In this document: one piece after another, positions 32,968-44,000 of the stretch
How the letters are laid out: every line of letters starts with the position of its first letter
Numbering within the stretch: position 1 is the stretch's first letter
Made by a program: the position numbers and the translations under genes
NCBI RefSeq assembly: GCF_001411555.2
Contig: NC_049907.1
Location: 37,997,482-38,061,481, forward strand
Direction: 5' to 3'
Source of the DNA: Juglans regia
Taxonomy: Eukaryota; Streptophyta; Magnoliopsida; Fagales; Juglandaceae
Length of the DNA stretch: 64,000 nucleotides
Notes under the pieces: model-generated
The model's database searches: none
The model's input: only the letters and a program-made list of their open reading frames with translations
Told to the model about the DNA's origin: nothing

Positions 32968-33534
32968 GTATTTGATCTATTTGATTCTTTGTTCAAATAG
33001 TAATTTGGCGTTTCCGGTTCTGTATGTATTTCAATCTTCGAGCGAGCTATCTAGCTAGGCAACCTGCATATCTACACAATTATCTCAGAGAGAACTTTCG
33101 AGTATAAATTATATCTACACAATTATCTCAGAGAGAACTTTGGACTACAAAATTTATAGTATAAATTAGTGTATTTTGTTACTCATCATTTTCACATACC
33201 ATATATATTATATATATATATATATATTAAAGTTTTTTTTAGTTTTATTCTTTTTAAACTAATTAAATTCTTCTATTCATCATCTATATATTACATATTG
33301 ATAAGAGAAAAAAATAAAAAAAATATGTGGTTTGTGTTACGTGGGGATAATGAATATAATTTTTCTAAATTAGTAAGTTGTAAGGTTTGTTTTATGGGTA
33401 TTGTTGTTAATTATCATAATTAAATGGGTAAATTCAACAAATTCCCATTAATAATCTGGGAAGACAAGCTGGCAATGAGTTAAAGATGGCTGGATGGTCG
33501 TATATGTTGCATGTGTTGGGATTTTTGTGTGCTA

Positions 33535-33875
33535 ACGAGGATGAGATGAGAATTTTGTAAATAGTAGTAAGATAGTTTGTAAACAGTAATAAGATAGTTT
33601 GAGTTGAATATTTTTTAGATTTTGAGAAATGAGAGAAAAAAAATTGAATAAAAAATATTATAAAGTTAAAATATTATTAGAATATAGTTTTATAATATTA
33701 TTTTTGTTTGGAGATCTGAAAAAGTTGAATTGTTTTCTATTTTTTGTTTGAAAGTTTGGAAAAGTTATAATGATTAGTTTGAAAATATTTGTGTTTAAGT
33801 GATATTTGGGAAAAAAATAGAATAAGATGAGATGAGATGAGAATTTTGGGATGTAATTTTTTTCCGAACAAGCCC
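33535..33875. repeat. MITE copy inside the proposed 5' UTR intron
   Basis: Ends GAGGATGAGATGAGAATTTTG (left) and GATGAGATGAGATGAGAATTT (right), with family core words GTTGAATTGTTTTCTATTTT and ATATTATTAGAATATAG. Confidence 0.6.
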
Positions 33876-34292
33876 TAATGTTTGTTTCTTATCTACGTAT
33901 AGTATTCATGCTTGCCGTTTATTTTAATGAAACTCTGAAAACTTTGAGAAGCCTAATTTTTTGCATACATTCAAACTTAATTTTATTTTTTAAGAATTAA
34001 CGAGTTAAAACTTAAAATTAGAAATTGTCCTGAGGAGCAAAAAATAACTTTGAGGGACCTTTCATGCAAAACACCAACTGTTCCTACAGAAGTTTTAGAA
34101 ATTTCTCAGGGGCATGATCATCCTCCAAGCTAGCTAGAATGCTGGTCTGCCTCTATATTTATATATTTCTTCTAAAAATTGCTATACCAATTATACACAG
34201 TTATGGTAGTATATGGTACCATATTGCAAAATGTATGATGTAGTTCTTTTTCCATTACTTGTGTATTTGTTAATAGGAAGTTAGTAAACAAA

Positions 34293-36876
34293 ATGGAAAC
34301 TTTAGGGGTCTTACAAACGCACGATGAGAGACCTGAGGAAACTTATGCAGCACCCTCATCTTCTAAAAGAAGAAAGTCGGTATCTAAGGTCTGGAACGAC
34401 TTCGAAAAGGTTATAATAGACGGGAAGGACAAGGCCGTGTGTAAACATTGTAATAGGGGGTTTGTAGGGTCCAGCAAAAGTGGGACTACACACCTGAAGA
34501 ATCACTTGTTAAGATGTCCAGCTACGAAAGATGGAGAAACACACACAAAAATGATGAGTACTCATCTTGAAACAGTTGACGTTGGTGGGGATTTTGTGTT
34601 TGATGATGAAAGGAGTCGCTTGGACTTGGCAAGAATGATAATTAAGCATGGATATCCATTGGATATGGTTGAACACGAGTTTTTCCAAACTTTTGTGAAG
34701 AATTTACAGCCTAAGTTCAAATTTTATTCTCAAGACACCTTAAAGACTGACATTCTTCATGTCTACAAAAGAGAGAAGGAGAAACTCTACAAGTATCTTG
34801 GTACGCTTTCTTGTCATTTCAATTTAATAATTCAGTTTTGGACATGTCATAGTAAGAAGAATGTATATTATTGTTTCGCCATACAATTTCTTGAAGATGG
34901 TCTGATATTGAAGAAAAAGATTCTTGCCTTGAAAAAAGTGGATAAATACAATAATGATATTGCAGCAGCGAGAACTTTGTTTGGAAAAGTAACAAGTTTA
35001 TTCCGGGAGTGGAACATTGACAAGAAATTGTGCTCTATTACTTTAGAAAGCTCTTACTCAAATGATGTAATGGTGCGAGACTTGGAAAGCTGGATTGACC
35101 AACGAGCTCGCCGGCGGCCTTTATGTGAACATTTCTTCCACATCAATTGCATTACAAACAGTATAAACCGTCTTTTACATGATGGGTTGAATGAGATAGG
35201 TGGGATACTTCATAAGATAAGGAACACTATAAGATATATTAATGGAGCATCAGTATTTTGGAAACAACATTATCAGTTTACCATAGAGCAACACAATTTA
35301 CAAGACAAGTATAGTACAATATGTGAAGATGTTTCTACACGATGGGATTCTAGTTTTCTCATGCTTGAGAGTGCCTTGGAGTTGAGAAAAGTGTTTTCTC
35401 TCCTGGAAGTTTATGATAGTGACTTTCTGGCCGTGAATCCATTTGTGGAGGAATGGGATATGGCGATCGTCGTATACAAATGTTTGAAAGTTTTATATGA
35501 TGCTATTTGCAGTTTTTCTGGAAGCAAATGTCTTACTGCAAATGTGTACTTTCCTAAGGTTTGTAGCATTCACCTTACACTACTTGAATTGCAAAAAAGT
35601 GAACATACAAATATTCGTTCGATGGCAATTCGAATGAAAGAGAAATTTGACAAGCATTTTCTCAAGTGTAGAACAGTTTTGGCAATTGCAGTAATTCTTG
35701 ACCCTCGAAAAAAATTTGATTTCGTTCAATTTGCATTCAAGCGCTTAAATGGTTGCGATGAGGCTGAGAGAATTTTGACACATATTCGTAATACGCTTAA
35801 TGATGTTTTTGAGGATTATGTAAAGGAACTTGGCATGCAGGCATTATCTTCGTCTTCTGTCAACAATCATAATAGTAATAGCTTCTCATCACATTTTGAT
35901 CATGATAATTGCGATATGCTAGGTATGTGGTACGAGTCTAAACATCGTAACTTTGTTGCCTCCCCAAGGGCGGAACTCGATCGATATTTAGGAGGGGAGA
36001 TCATTGATAATGCAGATAGGGATTTTGACATATTGGGTTGGTGGCGTGCCAATAGTTTAGATTTTCCAACTGTTGGAAAGATGGCTCTTGACATTTTGGG
36101 AATTTCAATGTCAACTTGTGTCATTTCAAATGCTAGTTTCAATACTGAAGCTATGACGATGATCAATCCAGTTTTTGATGGCCTCGATCCTGAGATCATA
36201 GAGGCTTTGGTATGTGGAGAGTGCTGGTTAGGCAGACCTACAAAAAAGTAAGTCATGTAATGTTAATTAATTATTCGATAATTTTAATTAGATCCTCTTA
36301 CACCCCCCCCCCCCCTCGGGGGGCATACTGCATCTGCATGACATTTATTCTATCAATTTTCAGGGCACATAATAAGGAAGACGAACACTCTTCTTGTTAC
36401 TCTCTCAATGGAGGACATACTGATCATGATCATACTTCAATGGCTTTGGCTATGCCTTCTTTAAGCAACTCAAAGTTTGATCAAGAGGTATATCACCTGC
36501 ATGTCCTTAATTAATTTGCTTTATTATATATCTTTATTAATTTGTTTAATTGTGAAAGGAGGTTGTGTTGTCGACAATATTGATCATTATACTTAATTAT
36601 TGCCATGCATGTATGCAGAAATCGGATTCTCCCTCTACTGCCAACACAAGACTCGTGCTTGCAAGTCCCAGTTCAATTCTATCCCCTGAGATCATTTGCT
36701 CTCCAGTTACCTCTTGTTCCCCAACATTCCCATTAACAGTCCCCGAACAGCCTCTCTCTCCCCCACCCTATCTTACCGCCATAATGGCCTTAAGTCCCAT
36801 AATGGCATCAAGTCCCATTAACAGTCCCCCAAAACATGCTTCCGTTACAGCTTTCTGGGATCGAGATGAAAGTTAA
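34293..36876 (+). CDS. hAT-transposase-derived gene, probably domesticated
   Basis: Three exons: 34293-36247, 36364-36487, 36619-36876, with GT-AG introns of 116 and 131 bases that keep frame; 778 residues predicted. Residues 31-76 are a BED zinc finger (C50, C53, H67 or H71, C75). The middle is the hAT RNase-H-like region (FYSQDTLKTDILHVYKREKE, STRWDSSFLMLESALELRKV, GSKCLTANVYFPKV), and residues about 560-650 are the dimerisation domain (DILGWWRANSLDFPTVGKMA). In relatives of the RICESLEEPER type a DxW and a VDNASSND motif supply catalytic Asp; here they are QFW (Q181) and LESSYSND (E252). The conserved SESAFSTGGR motif reads SNASFNTEAM. The frame is long and open while catalytic residues are gone, so a retained DNA-binding or dimerising protein is likely. 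Exons 2-3 add a His/Asp- then Ser/Pro-rich tail of about 127 residues unlike any transposase. No terminal inverted repeats were seen. An exon-1-only product would read through the donor to TAA at 36251. Confidence 0.75.
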
Positions 36877-37020
36877 ATAAAATATTATTAGAATATAACT
36901 TTTTAATATAATTTTTATTTTGAGATTTGAAAAGTTAAATTATTTATTGTATTTTGTGTCATAGTTTGAAAAAGTTGTAATGATTAGATGAGATGATTTG
37001 TGTAACCAAACGAGGCCTTA
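36871..37020 (+). repeat. MITE fragment forming the hAT-derived gene's 3' end
   Basis: AGTTAAATAAAATATTATTAGAATATAAC matches the core of the MITE copy at 33640 (AGTTAAAATATTATTAGAATATAG; quoted here only by its shared words AAATATTATTAG and AGAATATA), and the right end has TGATTAGATGAGATGATTTG and AACCAAACGAGGCC. The gene's TAA (36874-36876) and a canonical AATAAA (36876-36881) both lie in the MITE-like sequence. Confidence 0.5.
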
Positions 37021-37175
37021 ATGTTACAAGGCTGAGTATATGCATGATTACTTGAGAATTTCTATGGTTGGATAAATAAGGAAATCTTATCCCAAGTAAT
37101 AAACCTAAAATTAATACAAGACCCAACAACACATATGTCTCTACAACGTTGGGGGTATCTTATTAACGTAGTTAG

Positions 37176-37211
<36 letters not shown>

Positions 37212-37501
37212 CTATCACTTTCATTGCAACAGATTTCTAAGGAGTACTGAACTATGAAAAAAGCACAAATTATAATATATTAACAACTATCATAAACAAA
37301 AACTGAATATTTTCTCCGATTTCATATTTATGAACAAGCATAAGCCATGACCATCGACTTAGGACTTCTCTATATGGATAAAATGCACGAGCTAGGTCTT
37401 AATTAGATAGCTTCATATGTTCTTCTTTAATACCCTCCTTCTCTATGGTTAATTTCTATGGACTTCAATATTTTTCTTATTCTTATCTCATTTTCGCTTT
37501 C

Positions 37502-37554
<53 letters not shown>

Positions 37555-37585
37555 TAGTAAGGGTGCAATGCACAAGGCACGTATG
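37021..37585. other. Intergenic DNA with two (AT)n microsatellites
   Basis: AT dinucleotide runs lie at about 37169-37209 and 37507-37546. No gene seen. Confidence 0.7.
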
Positions 37586-39078
37586 TGTTAGGGACCCCGG
37601 TCTTGTCCCTAAACATTAAGGACCACGAGCTCGCCTTGGTAATGATGGTGATCAAGTAGAACTTGCCAACTTGCTTGGTACTCAACTTCCGTGGCAATGG
37701 AGGGACAAAGTGTATGGAGGTTGCAATGCAATGGGCACGGCTAGGGCTTTTTCTTGGGCGTGGCGCCAAAGTGATAGGGCTAGGGTTGGATGAGTGAGGT
37801 GAGGTTAGGGTTTGGAAGATAGGCAACTAGGGTTGCCGTGGACTAGGATGGGAAATTAGGGTTTTGGGTGCAAGGCAACTAGGGTTGCCGAGATTGAGTG
37901 TTTGAATAGGGTTGGATGGTTTGGAAAGAATTAAGGAAATATTCCTAAGTGGTAGGAATCTATTTAGGAAAGTGGAGGATTCGGTTTTGGCTCAGGTGGA
38001 CGAATTGGGGTTGACTTGAGGTATTTTAGGAGTGGAGAGATTTAAGGAAATTGAAGATGATTTTCAATTCCTTAAATCTAGGGATCTGATTTGGAGGGAA
38101 ACAAGAAATCCTAAATGATAGGAATTTCCTTATAGAGCTTGAGGAATTCGGCTAGGGTTTTATGGAGGATGGAGGCAAGGCTAATTATGGAAAGTGGACT
38201 AGAGTAAACACAATAGTGGCCGGATTGTGTATGTGAGAAAGATCAAATGAATGAATGAGAATGAATGGTGTTTGATGGGCGAGAACACTCAAGAATATTA
38301 TTAGAACACTGTAAAAACAATGCATATAAAATAATAAGATCAATGGAGAAATAATGGAAGACAAGAAATGGAATGAATAATACTCATAAGATTGATAACT
38401 CAAACCACACTTATTCACAAATTGAAAAGTGTGATTCTCTCCTTAGAGATTCACGAATTGGCCCATGGATGGGCTTGGCTGGTTCATGGCCCATGGTTGG
38501 GCTAGTCTAGTCCAAGGTTGGGTAGGGTGCACGGCATGGTCTTCTGGTGGGCATGGCATGGTGCCATGCATGGGCCTGCTAGTGGGCATGGCGTGGTGCC
38601 ATGTCAGGCCTGCTATTGGTCTGGGCAGGAAGCCATGCGTGCGTGCTGCATGGCCCAGGCAGGTGGCCTGGGCGTTGGTGCTGCAAGGCATGGGCTAGAG
38701 CCATGCGCTGGATGGCATGCCACTGGCCTTGGCCTGTAGGGTACGGGTTGGCGCCGTGCGCTGGATGACATGCCTGTGAGGGCATGCCACTAACCTCGCT
38801 AGCTGCTGCTGCAGGGGCGGGCACGTGCCTGCATGGGCTTACGTGTGGGCGTTCGCATGGGCGTGCGCCTACTAGGCCGAGTGCTGGGCTGCGTGCGGTC
38901 ACTAGCCTCGCCAGGCATGTGCATGCTGGGTAGTGTGCAGCTAGTAGCCTCACGAGGCCCCTCATGCGTGTCAAGGCATGGGCCATGGCATGCATGCAGG
39001 TTGGCTGTGGGGCTACCTTGGCATGTCAAGGGCAGTGACATGGCTTGGCCCGTGGCCACTTTCCTAGGGGTCCTAACA
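37586..39078. mobile_element. Solo LTR, 1,493 bp
   Basis: It starts TGTTAGGGACCCCGG and ends GGGGTCCTAACA, giving TG..CA ends that are inverted over about 12 bases. Flanks are GTATG (37581-37585) and GTATA (39079-39083), a 5-bp duplication with one change. No coding region. The right half (38460-39060) is GC-rich with repeated GGCATGGC, CATGCGTG and TGGGCATGG words. No internal domain or second LTR was seen, so this is a solo LTR by inference. Open frames inside on both strands are low-complexity by-products. Confidence 0.65.
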
Positions 39079-39083
39079 GTATA

Positions 39084-40050
39084 TCCCAGCTTGCACGTAG
39101 CGCCCGGTTGGAGGAATAAAGAAACCCTACTAGAAAATAAAATCTCTTCACAGAAATAGTCAATAGTAGCAGTTCATCCAAAAAAGGGTCAAAATTAAGT
39201 AAAATTTTCGAAATAGAAGAATACATTATCATCCCCTAACAACATTTATGAAAACTTGGAGAAGATTCATGAAAATTAAGTTGGAAATGTTGAATTAATG
39301 ACAAAAACCAAGATGCTATTCAAGGATAGATTTTGAACAACACCTAATTAAAAACATCATTCTTTACATAAATAACATACAAAATCACTATTCAATTAGC
39401 AGACTCTTAATGGTGAGAGTTACACATCCAAAATCACAGTTTATAAACACCAATATTCTTGACATAAATATTATCAGATCTAACATCTGGGTGAGCAATT
39501 CTCTTTCATGTATAAACTACAATGCCTTAGCAACTTGTGTAAATCAATACTTTATGAGTACGGAGATCTTAAATATGAAAACTGTACGGAGCACCAAGTT
39601 TAAAAAAATTAAAATAAAAAATTGTGCATTTCATCTTTGCCTTTGGTATTGTATAATGTATTTATATGAAGAACAAATCTAACACCAAATTACAAACATG
39701 ATAACCCTCAAAATCTAGGATTCTTCATATAAGTTCAATGATAAAGCTTATTTCCATGCTAACTACCATGGGTGCCTCCCAATATTTTACTTAACATTAG
39801 AATATTAAAATCTGTCTATCATTGATTGAAATGCACTACACACAAGAAATAAGTAGCTTATAGGTAACATTAGCATCCAAATCAGATGGATATTTTAAAG
39901 AAAAGTATAAAAAGAGTTGACTTAGGAGCATTCAATCATTTCCACTGCTATATCTTGGGGGAAAAAGAGTTCCTAATTTAAGTTAGCCCACTATATTTTC
40001 AAAACACATTGATGAGAGGAGATAAGTCAATAATGATATTCTTTTTATGT
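39084..40050. other. AT-rich DNA, possibly intron of the DOT2 relic
   Basis: No coding similarity. Because the flanking DOT2 pseudogene keeps introns, part of this may be its downstream (minus) intronic or flanking sequence. Confidence 0.3.
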
Positions 40051-40591
40051 AAGCTTCAGTGCACCTGATAATTCTTTCCCAACTGCAACTTCATGTATTG
40101 TTTCATCTGGCACTGTCTCCTTCTTGTCCTCATCAGCAGGGTCCTCATCTTTACTGACATCTTTAACTTCAGTCCATCCACCAGCTCATCTTTTATTTCT
40201 TCATCAGAAACTCTTGGCTCTTCATCCTCTTGCATAAGAACATCTTCATTTTTAGGCTAATAAAAACTAAATCTAAAAGTATGACCAGGTAATAAAAATG
40301 GCTCCAAGTTGACCACATGATATTGAAAGACGAGAATCGTATAGCAGTCAATTTATCCAGGGCAACAGTAAGGCAAGTCAAATCTCAATCTATCCAATAC
40401 ATAAACTAACCTAAGAGAGAAAAATACCTTGATCAAGCTGAGACCCCAGACAAACTCCTCCATCTCTGTAAAGACAACCTTGTTTTCTTGTGACTCTCCA
40501 GTAGTAGGGTTTTAATCTTTAGCAGTTTCACTGCTGGTGTTAGTGGTGGCAAGAAATCCAATTGCTTGAGGACCAGAAGCCACCTCCTCCT

Positions 40592-40989
40592 TGATACGGG
40601 TGCCAATTAAGGAAATGCATAGTAGGCTGTTACGGGTGTTGCGTATGGCAAGTGAATAAAGGGAGCGGCAGCGTGAAACGTGATCGTCTAGCTCGCCCAT
40701 TAGGAAACTTTCCTTTTATGTTTTTATATGACTTTTGCTCTGTTTTTTGGAATAGTACGTTTAGCTATAATTACGTATGATATTTTGGGAAAGTTGAATA
40801 ATGTAAGGAGTATATCTTTGTACGTGGAAAGAATGGAAGGTATGCAGAAAATTATTATTCAAACATTGTTTGAAGAGACGGCTCCGTTTCTTGTTCTTAT
40901 TTTCATCATAGGTAAGGCACGTCGTTTGAATCCGTCGTCCTTCCCAGTCGAACCTCGTATAACCCGTTCCGTCGCCAAGGCTCGTAACA
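40592..40989 (+). repeat. 5' LTR of the gypsy element
   Basis: 398 bp. A TATA-like TTTTTATATGAC lies at about 40719-40730, giving an expected transcript start near 40750-40760. The pol frame stays open backwards through the LTR to 40728. Confidence 0.95.
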
Positions 40990-41009
40990 TTTTGGCATCA
41001 GAGCAGGTC

Positions 41010-44000
41010 ATGGCAGATCCCCGAATCGAACGCCTCGAGCAACAAATGACGAATTTCGGCAGTATCATGGAGAGGCTCATGAAGAGGTTCGAAGAAACCA
41101 GCGCGAAGGTGGACTCTATCGCTAACAGAGGCAATGGCGAGGGAGAAGACTCTGGATCGCGTAACAGGAATGGAAGGAATAATGGTGGTCGGCAGAATGC
41201 AGCAGCACCAAAATTTGCAAAATTAGACTTTCCGAGATATAATGGTTTGGAGGATCCAACGAGTTGGATTTACAGGGTGGAGCAATTCTTCGATTATCAA
41301 CAAACTGAAGAGGTGGAAAAATTACATTTGGCCGCGTATCATTTAGAAGGGGAGGTACAAATGTGGTATCAACTGTTTAAAGACAGCGAAGGGATTGTAT
41401 CATGGGAAGCATTAAAAAGGGGACTAAGGATTCGCTATGGTCCAACTATGTTCGAGGACCATTTCGGGACACTCAGCAAGCTGCGGCAAACTGGTTCCGT
41501 CCGAGAATATCAGCTTCAATTTGAACAATTGTTAAGTCGTGTTGGGGGGCTGGCCCTCGACCATCAACTGGGATGCTTCATCAGCGGATTGAAGGAACCT
41601 GTTCGCACGGATGTGCAAGCTGCGAGACCCACGACCATTACGGATGCGATCGGATTGGCTAGACTCTATGAAGCAAGGAGTATGAAGAGACCCCTTCAGC
41701 TGGATAGTAGAAGGCAAACCACGTTGGAACCAACTCCTCCACCTATGCCTTCAGCGAATTTGTCAAGAACGAAGACCCCAATTATTCGACGTCTCAACCC
41801 CAATGAGATGCAAGAAAGGAGGAAGAAAGGCCTCTGTTTTAACTGTGATGAGCCCTTCACACCAGGTCATCGCTGTAAGAAATTATTTTTAATTGAAGGC
41901 ATATATTTGCAGGATGATGATGAGGATGGCGGAGTGGAGGCCGAAGATCATGACGATTTTATCGAAGAGCCAAGAATTTCCTTGCATGCCATGCTGGGGT
42001 CAACACCACCCCAAACAATGAGAGTTCGGGGTGTGCTTAAGGGCCAAGGCATCACCATTCTTTTAGACACGGGTAGTTCTCAAAATTTTCTGAACGCATC
42101 GTCCGCAAAAAAATTCGAATTGGCTCCACAACCAACACAAGGAATAAAGGTGATGGTTGCTAATGGGGAAAGACTTGACTGTGAAGGCCGTTGCGATGAT
42201 ATAGAGGTATGGATCCAAGGCAACAAATTTTCCATTGAATTTTTCTTGTTGGCTATTGAAGGGTGCGATGCAGTCCTGGGCACTCAATGGTTACGCACTC
42301 TAGGACCGATCCGGTGGGACTTTACTAAGCTGGCTATGAGCTTCAAACATAAAGGAAGGAAGGTGGAATTGAAGGGAATAAATGGACCAAGACATAAAGT
42401 AGTCGAAGAAAGAGTAGCGGCCAGAGAATTGCTGAAAAAAAAATCTGGGTTCCTCTGCCAATTACTTCCGACGCCACGCGTGGAATCGAACGTAGCCATG
42501 GAATTATTTTCTTTTAACCTGAGTGTTAATGTTGCAGGTAAAAAAAATGTGAGCCATGATCTTAATAAATTATTGTTGGAGTATGAGGAGTTATTCTCGG
42601 AGCCAGTGGGATTACCTCCAGATCGTTCACATAATCACCACATTGCTTTAAAACAAGGGAGTGGACCTATCAACGTTCGCCCGTATCGTTACCCACATTA
42701 CATGAAGGGGGAAATTGAGAAGATGATATCCGAGCTACTGCAAACTGGGGTAGTTCGAACGAGTACCAGCCCGTACTCTTCACCGGTGTTGATGGTAAAA
42801 AAGAAAGATGGCTCGTGGCGCCTTTGTGTTGATTACCGGGCTCTCAACCAAATCACGGTAAAGGATAAATTTCCGATACCTATCATCGATGAATTATTGG
42901 ACGAGTTAAATGGGGCGAGGTATTTTTCAAAGTTGGATCTTCGCTCGGGGTATCATCAAATTAAGATGCACGACAAAGACGTGGAAAAAACAGCCTTTCG
43001 GACGCATCCTGGCCACTACGAATTTCTTGTGATGCCGTTCGGACTCACCAACGCACCCTCAACCTTCCAATCACTCATGAATGAGGTTTTTAAAGGCGCC
43101 TTGCGGAGGTATGTATTGGTGTTTTTTGACGATATACTTGTTTATAGTTTAACGTGGGAGGACCATCTTTGTCATTTACGGTTGGTGTTAGAAACATTGA
43201 AGGCTAATCAATTGTTTGTAAGGATGGATAAGTGCCAGTTTGGGCAAAGACAGGTCAGTTATTTGGGACATCTCATTTCTGAAAATGGCGTGGCAATGGA
43301 CCCGGACAAGGTGACGGCCATGACGGAATGGCCTCGTCCCACCACTGTGAAAGCCTTGCGAGGCTTCCTTGGCTTAACCGGATATTACCGAAAATTTATC
43401 CGCGAATATGGACAGATTGCGCGCCCACTCACACAACTGCTAAAAAAAGACTCTTTCGGCTGGAATGAAGCAGCAGAGGCAGCATTTCTGCAGCTCAAGA
43501 AGGCGATGACATCTGGTCCAGTTTTGGCCCTTCCAAATTTTTCTAAACAATTCGTGATCGAGTGCGATGCTTCCGGATTCGGGTTAGGAGCGGTCCTCAT
43601 GCAAGAGGGGAGACCCATCGCCTATTTCAGTAAAGCTCTACAAGGAAGGAACTTGAGTCGATCCACATATGAAAAGGAAATCATGGCACTCGTTTCGGCT
43701 ATTCAAAAATGGAGGCCTTATCTTCTCGGAAATAAATTTGTAATACGTTCGGACCAGAAAAGTTTGAGATACTTATGGGACCAGACCATAGCTACGGAAG
43801 CACAGCAGAAATGGTTAGTAAAACTCATGGGATATGATTTTGCTATTGAGTATAAAAAGGGACGGGAAAATTCGGCTGCAGATAGCTTATCCAGACGGGA
43901 AGAAGGGGCTCGAAGGGAGAACAGGGCATTTGCCATCAGCATGCCGCTGCCTCTATGGTCAGACACCATCCGAGAGGAAATATCGAACGACCCCGAGTTA

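Noticed and set aside
37586..39078. DNA transposon because the ends are inverted repeats
   Set aside because: Ends are TG..CA with a 5-bp flanking duplication, which fits an LTR better; LTR termini are often short inverted repeats.
38465..39159. Overlapping open frames (up to 138 codons) on both strands
   Set aside because: They arise from GGCATGG/CATGCG-rich composition inside the solo LTR; there is no protein-like signature.
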